Positions 7,244-13,401 of a DNA stretch of 22,424 nucleotides are shown here, piece after piece (positions within the stretch are counted from its first letter, which is position 1; the number at the start of each line of letters is the position of its first letter). The stretch is from BS750m-G62 sp964577175 (GTDB lineage Bacteria; Planctomycetota; Phycisphaerae; FEN-1346): positions 1-22,424 of the forward strand of contig CAZNYC010000062.1 of assembly GCA_964577175.1 (NCBI GenBank), read 5' to 3'. Both the position numbers and the translations under genes were made by a program. The notes below the pieces were generated by a model. It ran no database searches. It had not been told where the DNA came from and saw only the letters and a program-made list of their open reading frames with translations.

Positions 7244-7408
7244 TTAGAGCCTATCCGAATACCCCCTCGTCGGCCCGAGGCCGAGCGAGGCGGCCGCAGG
7301 CAAGGAGGGCGAAGCAGGCAACCCGTCTCCGGGTTGGCGATGCAGCCCGACGCCGGCTGCGGTCGCCGCAGCCGGCCGAAGCCAGAGGGTGATTCGGATT
7401 GGCTCTAA
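7244..7408. mobile_element. MITE-like element with ~24-bp terminal inverted repeats
   Basis: The left end reads TTAGAGCCTATCCGAAT and then A-CCCCCTC. The right end, read on the minus strand, is TTAGAGCCAATCCGAAT and then CACCCTC: 16 of the first 17 bases match. The ~165-bp body has internal hairpins (GCCGGCTGCGG with CCGCAGCCGGC, and ACCCG with CGGGT) and no gene. It lies between the two LTxxQ genes. The rest of the 424-bp gap (7027-7243) is GC-rich with no gene seen. Confidence 0.72.
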
Positions 7409-7450
7409 GGCGGCGCCCGTCCCGCCTGCAAAGGGCGCGCCGTCTGCTGC

Positions 7451-8263
7451 TTACCCCTTGGGCTTGGGGGTCTTCTGGGCGTTCTCGCCCTTCTCGGGCG
7501 TCGTACCCGGCTCGGGCTTCTGGGCGGGTGGCCCGCCGGCGGCCGGCCCCTGGAGCGCCTCGCGCTGGGGATCCGTCAGAACGTCTTCGACGAAATCGTT
7601 GACCAGTTTCTGCTGGATGGTCCGGGCGGCCTGGGCGTCGGCCTGGCTGGCCTCCTCGCCCTCGCCCAGATTCAGCAGTTTCTTCGCCGCCGCGTCGCTC
7701 AGGGCCCGGGCCTGGTCGCTCTGATCGGGTGTCAGGTCCAGGGCCTCGGCCTGGCCCGTCAACGTCCGCCACAGCACGAACCCGACCCACTGGACCCGCT
7801 GCTTGTCGGTCAGGACCTCCATGACCTTCTGCTGGTACGTCTGTTGGATGCGCTGGCGTTCGCGGAACAGCGGCTGTGCGTCGGCCAGTGCCTGCCGCAG
7901 CGCCTCCCGGTCGCCCGCCTGGCGGGCCTTCGTGAGGGCGGCGTTGGCGGCGTCGACCTTCGCCTGGTTCGCCTCGCGCCACTCGGCCAGCGCCTCGTTG
8001 GCCGCGGCTACGGTCTCCGCGATCTGCTTCTTCTGCTTCTCGGTCAGGTTGACCTCGCGGGCCATGACGGCGTGCTCGCCGGTCAGTTCAGGGCTGGCGC
8101 CTTTCTCCGTGGGCTTGGCTTCAGCCGTTTCGGCGGGCTCTGTCCCGGCCTTTTCGGCTGCGCCGGCCGCGACCGGTACCAGCGCCATCGCCAGCACCAT
8201 GGCCGCGAAAGCCGCCCGGCCGACCCAGGCGCGCGCATACAGCGTCTCTTTCGTGGAATGCAT
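7451..8263 (-). CDS. Exported LTxxQ-motif protein (Spy/CpxP-like), paralog 2
   Basis: A 270-aa protein with a signal peptide (AAFAAMVLAMALVPVAAGAA, cleavage near residue 36) and a long helical mature part. LTxxQ motifs fall in the same order as in the 6298-7026 gene: LTEKQ (73-77), LTDKQ (151-155), LTPDQ (177-181) and LTDPQ near the C-terminus. Shared local patterns such as EALAEWREANQAK versus QALAEWQQAHGAK show that the two are paralogs. The last ~30 residues are Pro/Gly/Lys-rich. Start ATG 8263 is the first methionine and precedes the signal peptide, though the nearest purine-rich motif is poorly spaced. It is likely part of envelope homeostasis, by family only. Confidence 0.75.
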   Translation of the reverse strand: MHSTKETLYARAWVGRAAFAAMVLAMALVPVAAGAAEKAGTEPAETAEAKPTEKGASPELTGEHAVMAREVNLTEKQKKQIAETVAAANEALAEWREANQAKVDAANAALTKARQAGDREALRQALADAQPLFRERQRIQQTYQQKVMEVLTDKQRVQWVGFVLWRTLTGQAEALDLTPDQSDQARALSDAAAKKLLNLGEGEEASQADAQAARTIQQKLVNDFVEDVLTDPQREALQGPAAGGPPAQKPEPGTTPEKGENAQKTPKPKG

Positions 8264-8385
8264 CCTTCAGGTCTCCAAAACAAACGGCCGTCAGAGATGC
8301 CTCGCCCCAGGCCACGGGACGAGGCCACGCAGGTTGGATGCGGAACGGCGCCGAACCCCTGATGCGTGCACGTAAACGTCGCCTT

Positions 8386-8513
8386 TAGCACTACAACGCT
8401 AACTCGTGCGCGGCGGGTCTCCGCACCCGCCGCGCAGTCCTGGAAAGGCCGTTTCGAGCGCGGTGGCTGCGGAAACCCACCGCGCCAATGGCCGACTTCG
8501 CATTGTAGTGTTA
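8386..8513. mobile_element. MITE-like element with 17-bp terminal inverted repeats
   Basis: The left end TAGCACTACAACGCTAA (8386-8402) and the right end TTCGCATTGTAGTGTTA (8497-8513) are inverted repeats with 14 of 17 matches. Two GC hairpins lie inside (GCGCGGCGGGT/ACCCGCCGCGC and GCGCGGTGG/CCCACCGCGC). Total about 128 bp, no gene. It lies in the 352-bp divergent gap between the LTxxQ paralog and the phosphodiesterase; the rest of that gap shows no gene. Confidence 0.7.
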
Positions 8514-8615
8514 GCCTACGCGCCCGGCCCGGTGGAAACAACCCGAAAACCCGCGCGCATGCGCACCGCCTTTTGATTTGACCCCGCACGCGCCCCGCCC
8601 TACAAGGGAGGCACC

Positions 8616-10019
8616 ATGCTGCCAACCCTCGTCATCAACGTCGCCGGTCTCGGCCGGGACCTTGTCCGTGAGGTGCCCTGCCTCCGCAACCTCGCCGAGA
8701 CCGGTGCATTCCTCGAACTGGAACCCGTCCTCCCGGCCACCACCTGCCCCATGCAGGCCGCGCTGACGACCGGTCGGCCACCCGGCCGCAGCCCCGACGG
8801 ACCCGGTCATGGCATCGTTGCGAGCGGCCTGTACTTCCCCGAGACGGCCGAGGTGCGGTTCTGGGAACAGTCCGCCCGGTTGCTCACGGCCCCCCGCGCG
8901 TGGGAGAGAGGAAGCCGGAACGCGGAACGCGGAACGCGGAACGCCGCGCACCCGAAGGTGGCCATGCTCTTCTGGCAACAATCGATGTACGGCTCCGCGG
9001 AGGTGCTGCTGACGCCCAAACCCGTCCACGGGCCGGAGGGGCTCATCCAGGACGTTTACTCGCGCCCCGCGGCCCTGTACCGCCATCTCGCCGACGGCGA
9101 CTCGGCCCTCGCGCCCGGCCGGCCGCGAGGCCCCTTCAACCTCATGGATTACTGGGGCCCCCTCGCCGGCCGCGACCCGGCCGACGCCCTCGCCGGCGCG
9201 AGCGGATGGATCGCCGACGCCACCCTCGCCGTCTGGCGCCAGGAGCGGCCGGACCTCTGCCTCACCTACCTGCCGCACCTGGATTACTCCGGCCATCGGG
9301 ACGGGCCGGACTCCGAGGCGCACCGGACGGCGGCGGGGGCGCTGGAACCGCTCCTGGCCCCGCTCCTTTCGGCCGCCGAGGCCGACGGCGCCCGCGTCCT
9401 CGTCCTCTCGGAGTATGCGTTTCTGCCGGTCGCGCGGGCGGCGGCGCCGAACCGGGCCCTGCGGGAGGCGGGCCTGCTCACCGTCCGCGAGATCGACGGC
9501 GGCGAGTACCTCTATCCCGGCGACTGCCGGGCCTTCGCCATGGTCGACAACCAGGTGGCCCACGTGTACTTTCCGGCCTCGGCCGACCCGGACGCCGACG
9601 CCCGCGCCGCCCGCGACTGCCTCGAACGCCTCGACGGCGTGGCCGAGGTGCTCGGCCCCGAGGCGATGGCCGAGCGCGGCCTCGATCATCCCCGCAGCGG
9701 CCGGCTCGTCCTGCTCGCCGACCCCGACGCCCACTTCACCTATTACTGGTGGCTGGACGAGGCGAAGGCGCCCGCGTTCGCCCCCACGGTGGACATCCAC
9801 GCCAAACCGGGGTTCGACGCCGCCGAACTCTTCGTCGAGCCGGGCACCCGGCGGGTGCCGCTGTCGGCGGAGCGGGTGCGCGGCTCGCACGGACTCGTGC
9901 GGGAAGACGGGCGCGGCTGGGGCGTGCTCCTTGCGTCCCCGGCACCGGACGAACTCGCCGGCCGGCGGACCCTCCACGCCACGGAAGTGGCGGGGCTCAT
10001 GGCGCAGGGACCGCTGTAA
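8616..10019 (+). CDS. Alkaline-phosphatase-superfamily phosphodiesterase/pyrophosphatase-like protein
   Basis: A 467-aa protein of the type I phosphodiesterase/nucleotide pyrophosphatase fold. Family landmarks: LVINVAGLGRDLV at the N-terminus, PATTCPMQAALTTG (nucleophile region), GHGIVASGLYF, LPHLDYSGHRDGP (metal Asp/His), VLVLSEYAF, and DIHAKPGFDAAELF near the C-terminus. The usual first metal Asp in the xxDGL motif is Ala10 here; relatives of this subfamily often have a hydrophobic residue there, so it may be the norm rather than decay. ATG 8616 has GGAGG (8607-8611) close upstream. Residues ~98-109 (GSRNAERGTRN) are encoded by a 4 x CGGAACG tandem repeat inserted in frame. The substrate is unknown. 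It is convergent with hypE, 70 bp apart. Confidence 0.8.
   Translation: MLPTLVINVAGLGRDLVREVPCLRNLAETGAFLELEPVLPATTCPMQAALTTGRPPGRSPDGPGHGIVASGLYFPETAEVRFWEQSARLLTAPRAWERGSRNAERGTRNAAHPKVAMLFWQQSMYGSAEVLLTPKPVHGPEGLIQDVYSRPAALYRHLADGDSALAPGRPRGPFNLMDYWGPLAGRDPADALAGASGWIADATLAVWRQERPDLCLTYLPHLDYSGHRDGPDSEAHRTAAGALEPLLAPLLSAAEADGARVLVLSEYAFLPVARAAAPNRALREAGLLTVREIDGGEYLYPGDCRAFAMVDNQVAHVYFPASADPDADARAARDCLERLDGVAEVLGPEAMAERGLDHPRSGRLVLLADPDAHFTYYWWLDEAKAPAFAPTVDIHAKPGFDAAELFVEPGTRRVPLSAERVRGSHGLVREDGRGWGVLLASPAPDELAGRRTLHATEVAGLMAQGPL
8916..8943. repeat. Four exact CGGAACG heptamers inside the phosphodiesterase gene
   Basis: CGGAACG x4 without mismatch, in frame, between AWE and AHPKVAMLFW. 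It is flanked by further GGAA/CCGCG filler, so the inserted stretch is about 36 bp. The reading frame continues normally on both sides. Confidence 0.85.
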
Positions 10020-10089
10020 TGGCTTTCCGACCGAGGCCTCGCTCGCAACGACATCGGCAGCCATCGCCGTTGCCTTGATCCCTCGCGGT

Positions 10090-11118
10090 TCAACAAATGC
10101 GCGGCAAGTCTTCGCCGTAGGGCATCTCGAGGACGCGCTGGCCCCCGATGCGGGTCCGCAGGGTAACGCGGGGCCCCCGGTCGGGGGCGGGCAGGACCTC
10201 GCCGATCTCGGCCGCCTCCCGTCCCAGCGGGTGGCCCCGCATCGCCGCCAGCGCCGCCTCGGCCTCCTCCGGCGCCACGACCACGATGAACTTCCCCTCG
10301 TTCGCCACGTTCAGCGGGTCGAGGCCGAGGGCGGCACACGCCCCCGCCACCGCCGGCCGCACGGGCACACGGGGCTCCTCGATCCGCATGCCGACGCCGG
10401 CCGCCTCGGCCAGTTCGTTGACCGCGGCCGCCAGGCCCCCGCGCGTCGGGTCCTTCAGCACCCTGAGGCCGGGACACGCCGCCAGCAGCGCCTCGGCGAG
10501 CGGCCAGAGGGGGGCGGCGTCGCTCGCCACGGCCGACTCGAACCGCAGCCCTTCCCGCCGGCTCATCACCGCCACGCCGTGATCCGCCACCGTGCCGGAG
10601 ACGAGCACCCGGTCGCCCGGCCGAATGGCTTCGGCGGCGAGCGCCCGGCCGGCGGCCACCCGTCCCACGCCGGCCGTGTTGATGAACAGTTTGTCCGCCC
10701 CGCCCCGCTCGACGACCTTCGTGTCGCCGCAGACGATCGGCACGGCCACCTCACGTGCGGCAGCGGCGGCGGAATCGAGCACGCGGCCCAGGACCGCCCG
10801 CTGGAGCCCCTCCTCGATGATCAGCGCCAGCGACAGACCCACCGGCCTCGCCCCCACGCACGCCAGATCGTTGACGGTGCCGGCGACGGCGAGGCGGCCG
10901 ATGTCGCCTCCCGGAAACTCCAGCGGCCGGACGGTGTAGGAATCGGTCGTGAAGGCGAGGGGGCCCTCGCCTTCGGGCAGGACGGCCGCATCGGCCAGCC
11001 GCGCCAGTTGGCCCGTGCCGTCGCAGCAGGCGAACCGGGCGAGGATCTCGTCGCGCACCAGGTCCATCATCCGCTCGCCGCCGCCGCCGTCGACCATCAG
11101 GATCAGGTCGTCGTCCAT
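10090..11118 (-). CDS. hypE: Hydrogenase maturation protein HypE (carbamoyl dehydratase)
   Basis: A 342-aa protein of the PurM/AIR-synthase-like family that dehydrates a C-terminal S-carbamoyl-cysteine to thiocyanate for the CN ligands of [NiFe] hydrogenases, working with HypF and HypCD. Diagnostic features: N-terminal MVDGGGGERMMDLV, FTTDSYTVRPLEFPGGDIG, AGTVNDLACVGARPVGLSLALIIEEG, VCGDTKVV, KDPTRGGLA, and the essential last residues PRIC ending in the modified Cys. Start ATG 11118 has a GAGG motif upstream on the minus strand; longer starts translate a palindromic repeat. It lies ~5 kb from hydBGDA and on the opposite strand, with no other hyp genes in view, so it is a detached maturation gene. 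The intact PRIC tail argues that it is functional. Confidence 0.95.
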   Translation of the reverse strand: MDDDLILMVDGGGGERMMDLVRDEILARFACCDGTGQLARLADAAVLPEGEGPLAFTTDSYTVRPLEFPGGDIGRLAVAGTVNDLACVGARPVGLSLALIIEEGLQRAVLGRVLDSAAAAAREVAVPIVCGDTKVVERGGADKLFINTAGVGRVAAGRALAAEAIRPGDRVLVSGTVADHGVAVMSRREGLRFESAVASDAAPLWPLAEALLAACPGLRVLKDPTRGGLAAAVNELAEAAGVGMRIEEPRVPVRPAVAGACAALGLDPLNVANEGKFIVVVAPEEAEAALAAMRGHPLGREAAEIGEVLPAPDRGPRVTLRTRIGGQRVLEMPYGEDLPRIC

Positions 11119-11254
11119 GGGCGCCTCGCGAAGGCCTTTTCGAGCCCGCCGCGGAAGCGGCGGGGCAGTACCATCCGCCGTGGCACGTGTCACCGCGGAT
11201 GAGGATGTCCCGGTGCGCCCCCCACCGGGCTCGGGGAAGCCACCTCGAAAACCC
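11119..11254. repeat. Palindromic filler between hypE and the repressor gene
   Basis: It contains a hairpin (CCCGCCGC ... GCGGCGGG, about 11150-11168) and a near-perfect palindrome CATCCGCcGTGgCACGTG and its mirror (about 11172-11201). The same CACGTG-centred unit is in the 279-bp repeats (about 5079-5107). No gene seen. Confidence 0.65.
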
Positions 11255-12199
11255 TCACAACTGCTCGTACCGTGCCGCCGCCCGGAACATGCGGCCGATG
11301 GTCTCCGGAGCCACCGTCGTGGGCGCGTACCGCTCGTTCAGCGGCTGGAGGCGAACCTGGTCCGGCCCGTCGAAGAAGACCCGCTTGAACGTGCTCTCGT
11401 CCTCCGCCGGCCCGCTGCCCGCGGCGAACCGCACGAAACAGTCGTCGCCGGACTGGACCGGTGCCGCCGGGGAAAAGATCACCACGTCGCCCTCCCGGTA
11501 CTTCGGCTCCATCGAGTCGCCGACCACGCGGACGGCGAAGGCGTTCGGGTCGGCCATGTCGGCCGGCACCGAGACGTAGTCGTCTGCGATGCCCACCGGG
11601 TACCCCAGGTCCGTGAACTCCCGCGGGTACCCTGCCGCCACCTTGTTGATAATCGGCACGGGCCGCAGGGGCACCGGCTCCGTCTCGCGGTCGTCGGCCC
11701 GGGCCAGGTGATGCAGCAGACCGCTGCGATGGAGGGCGTCGAGGTCGAGCGAGACGGGCGGGCGGGTCGGCGACCCGCCGGCGGCCCCGTCGCCCGGGGC
11801 CTGCGCCTCGGCGGATTCCGTCTCGCCGGCTCCGGCCTGCTCTTTCGTCGGCAGGTCGCGCAGCGCCCGGTCCGCCTCGTCCACCAGCCGCAGCAGATGC
11901 GCCTTGACGGGCCCGGGCAGTTCCGACAACCGGGCCGTCGAGAGGAGCGTCTCGGCCGAGAGGTCCAGCGCATCGGCGATCCGCTGGATCTTCTCGTCGC
12001 GTGGCGGCGGCGCGTAACCGGTCTCGATCTGCGACAGGTACGACTTCGCCATCCCGGTCCGGCCGGCCAGATCTTCCAGGGTCATCCCCTTGGCCTGCCG
12101 GCGCTGGCGGACCTTGGCACCGAACGCCCCGCCCTCGCGGCGGAGGGTCAGCAGGCGACGGATCATCGCCAGGTCCTTCAGGTGCTCGTCACGCCCCAT
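11255..12199 (-). CDS. S24-family self-cleaving phage-type repressor (HTH + LexA/CI-like peptidase)
   Basis: A 314-aa transcription repressor of the CI/LexA type. Residues 24-85 are a Cro/CI helix-turn-helix (GAKVRQRRQAKGMTLEDLA, then KSYLSQIETG). A Pro/Ala-rich linker runs to ~180. The C-terminal S24 peptidase has the Ala189-Gly190 cleavage site (INKVAAGYP), nucleophile Ser229 in VVGDSMEPKYREGDVV, and Lys272 in STFKRVFF. All parts needed for RecA-stimulated autocleavage are present, so SOS induction is expected by family. I chose ATG 12199. The frame stays open upstream to a GTG at 12412 but that part is arginine/proline-rich with no domain. It is divergent from the HTH gene at 12565 and probably controls the intergenic promoters. 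Confidence 0.88.
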   Translation of the reverse strand: MGRDEHLKDLAMIRRLLTLRREGGAFGAKVRQRRQAKGMTLEDLAGRTGMAKSYLSQIETGYAPPPRDEKIQRIADALDLSAETLLSTARLSELPGPVKAHLLRLVDEADRALRDLPTKEQAGAGETESAEAQAPGDGAAGGSPTRPPVSLDLDALHRSGLLHHLARADDRETEPVPLRPVPIINKVAAGYPREFTDLGYPVGIADDYVSVPADMADPNAFAVRVVGDSMEPKYREGDVVIFSPAAPVQSGDDCFVRFAAGSGPAEDESTFKRVFFDGPDQVRLQPLNERYAPTTVAPETIGRMFRAAARYEQL

Positions 12200-12419
12200 G
12201 GCCTCGTCCCCCGACGGCCGGGACCCCGCATCGCCACCGTGCCGGGCGCTCAGGCGGACCGGCCGGCACGGATCGGCCCCCGGTCCGCGCCTCCGATGAC
12301 GGCCCGGCGGCGGAGTGTCCCGGCGCGGGTATGGTCCCGCTTCGGTGTGGCCCCATCGGTGCCGTGGGCGGCAAGCCGCCTGGCCTGACCCGGCCCGTCC
12401 GGGCGGGGCCACGCGTTTA

Positions 12420-12447
12420 AGTTTACACTTTTTCGAACGGCGGTCAA
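12420..12447 (-). promoter_or_regulatory. Possible minus-strand promoter for the repressor gene
   Basis: On the minus strand, TTGACC (12447-12442), a 16-bp spacer, then TAAACT (12425-12420), 4 of 6 to consensus at -10. Transcription would begin near 12413, leaving a ~213-nt leader to ATG 12199, or almost none to the in-frame GTG at 12412. Confidence 0.4.
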
Positions 12448-12451
12448 GGCC

Positions 12452-12471
12452 TTGGCCGGCAATTGGCCGAC
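12452..12471. promoter_or_regulatory. Candidate operator: direct repeats TTGGCCGRC
   Basis: TTGGCCGGC (12452-12460) and TTGGCCGAC (12463-12471) start 11 bp apart, about one helical turn. A third related TTGGCCGCT is at 12498-12506, just before the plus -35 box. They lie between the two divergent -35 elements. Repressor binding is inferred from position only. Confidence 0.35.
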
Positions 12472-12511
12472 GGCGCGTTCAAAATTCCTCAACTTTTTTG
12501 GCCGCTTCGGC

Positions 12512-12540
12512 TTGACGGAAGGGTTTTCCTGGGCTATAAT
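12512..12540 (+). promoter_or_regulatory. Near-consensus sigma-70 promoter of the phage-like gene set
   Basis: TTGACG (12512-12517), exactly 17 bp, TATAAT (12535-12540). The match is 11 of 12 bases with optimal spacing. Transcription would start near 12547, about 18 nt before the ATG at 12565. Confidence 0.85.
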
Positions 12541-12564
12541 CCGGAGGTTTGCCGCGAGTTAAAC

Positions 12565-13101
12565 ATGAAATCCCCCATTCCAAGCGCCGGCGTCGTGCTC
12601 CGTTTCGCCTGTTTACCGGCCAATAAACTCCGCCCCCTTGGCGTTACGCCGCAGCACCTCCGTCGCCTCTTCCACCTCATTCCCCTCCGCGAACGGTACG
12701 CCCTGCGGCTGACGGAGGTCCGCGGGGCCAGCCAGCGTGAACTCGCCGGTTTGCTCGGCGTGAGTCCGCGGACCGTCCGTCGGCTGCTCGACCGCGCCCG
12801 CGGCCGGCTGCGGGACCCGCTGAACCTGGCGCTCATCGCCCGGTGGCATCGGCTGGACCCGGCCGAGCAGCGGCTCGTGGACCTCCACCGGTTCAAGGGC
12901 GTGCCGCTGCGGGACGTCGCCCGGCTGGGCCTGGTGTGCCTTCCGGCCGGCGGCGGAACGGCCGCCCCCGCGTGCCTCCGGGAGGTCAAGGCCCTCTGGC
13001 GACGGGTCGAACGGAAGGGGCAGCGATGGGCCCGAGGCCGTCAGGACGGCCCGTCGGACCCGGGGCCCGACGCCGCGGCGCTTTCCTCCTCCAAGGGATA
13101 G
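12565..13101 (+). CDS. Sigma-70 region-4-like helix-turn-helix protein
   Basis: A 178-aa probable DNA-binding protein. Residues 41-82 (LRERYALRLTEVRGASQRELAGLLGVSPRTVRRLLDRA; cited in part) look like sigma region 4: a leading helix, then an HTH with Q57-E59-L63-S67-V71. A second weaker helical repeat starts at LDPAEQRLVDLHRFKGVPLRDVAR (about 98-120). The last ~30 residues are low complexity. There is no sigma region 2, so it is not a full sigma factor; phage-associated transcription regulators often have this form. Start ATG 12565 lies just after a strong promoter. GGAGG at 12543-12547 is 17 nt away and would lie at the mRNA 5' end, so initiation may rely on another signal. The 3' end overlaps the antisense ASCH gene by 61 bp. 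Confidence 0.65.
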   Translation: MKSPIPSAGVVLRFACLPANKLRPLGVTPQHLRRLFHLIPLRERYALRLTEVRGASQRELAGLLGVSPRTVRRLLDRARGRLRDPLNLALIARWHRLDPAEQRLVDLHRFKGVPLRDVARLGLVCLPAGGGTAAPACLREVKALWRRVERKGQRWARGRQDGPSDPGPDAAALSSSKG

Positions 13102-13385
13102 GAGAACCGGATGCGAAAACACGGGGCCTCATCCAGCGCCTCGCCGTACAGCGACCGCAATTCCGCGAGCAGCGCCTCGCGCGACGCGAAACCGTCGAGC
13201 CGGGCGTCCGCCTCCGTCAGGTCCGCCGGTGTTACCCGCTCGAACGCCGTGATGCGGATGCGCCCCAGGCCCGGGATGAACTCCACCTGCCCGTCCCGCA
13301 GCCGCTTCTTCGGCCACAGGCGGATCGTCTGCTGCTTCTCGCCGCGGCGGACCAGGTCGAGAAACTTCTTCTTCAGGAGAATCAT
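13041..13385 (-). CDS. ASCH-domain (PUA-like) protein
   Basis: A 114-aa protein covered almost fully by an ASCH domain, a PUA-like fold thought to bind RNA or nucleotides, some members having RNase or deacylase activity. Visible pattern: ILLKKKFLDLVRRGEKQQTIRL (here K5-K7, G15, K17, T20, R22), a strand pair ending GLGRIRITAFERV, and ADLTEADARLDGF. The C-terminal ~15 residues are low complexity. ATG 13385 fits the family start; ATGs at 13397 and 13403 are alternatives. It lies antisense between two plus-strand genes, overlapping the end of the sigma-like gene by 61 bp and sitting just before the ABC ATPase start. Its biological target is unknown. Confidence 0.72.
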   Translation of the reverse strand: MILLKKKFLDLVRRGEKQQTIRLWPKKRLRDGQVEFIPGLGRIRITAFERVTPADLTEADARLDGFASREALLAELRSLYGEALDEAPCFRIRFSYPLEEESAAASGPGSDGPS

Positions 13386-13401
13386 GGAAAGGAGCATACC
13401 C

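Noticed and set aside
9415..11202. 595-aa plus-strand open frame across the phosphodiesterase 3' end and hypE
   Set aside because: High-GC shadow frame, Arg/Pro/Ala-rich, antisense to a clearly real hypE.
12200..12412. 213-bp N-terminal extension of the S24 repressor to GTG 12412
   Set aside because: Arg/Pro/Gly-rich with no recognisable domain; kept only as a leaderless-start possibility because a weak promoter sits just upstream.
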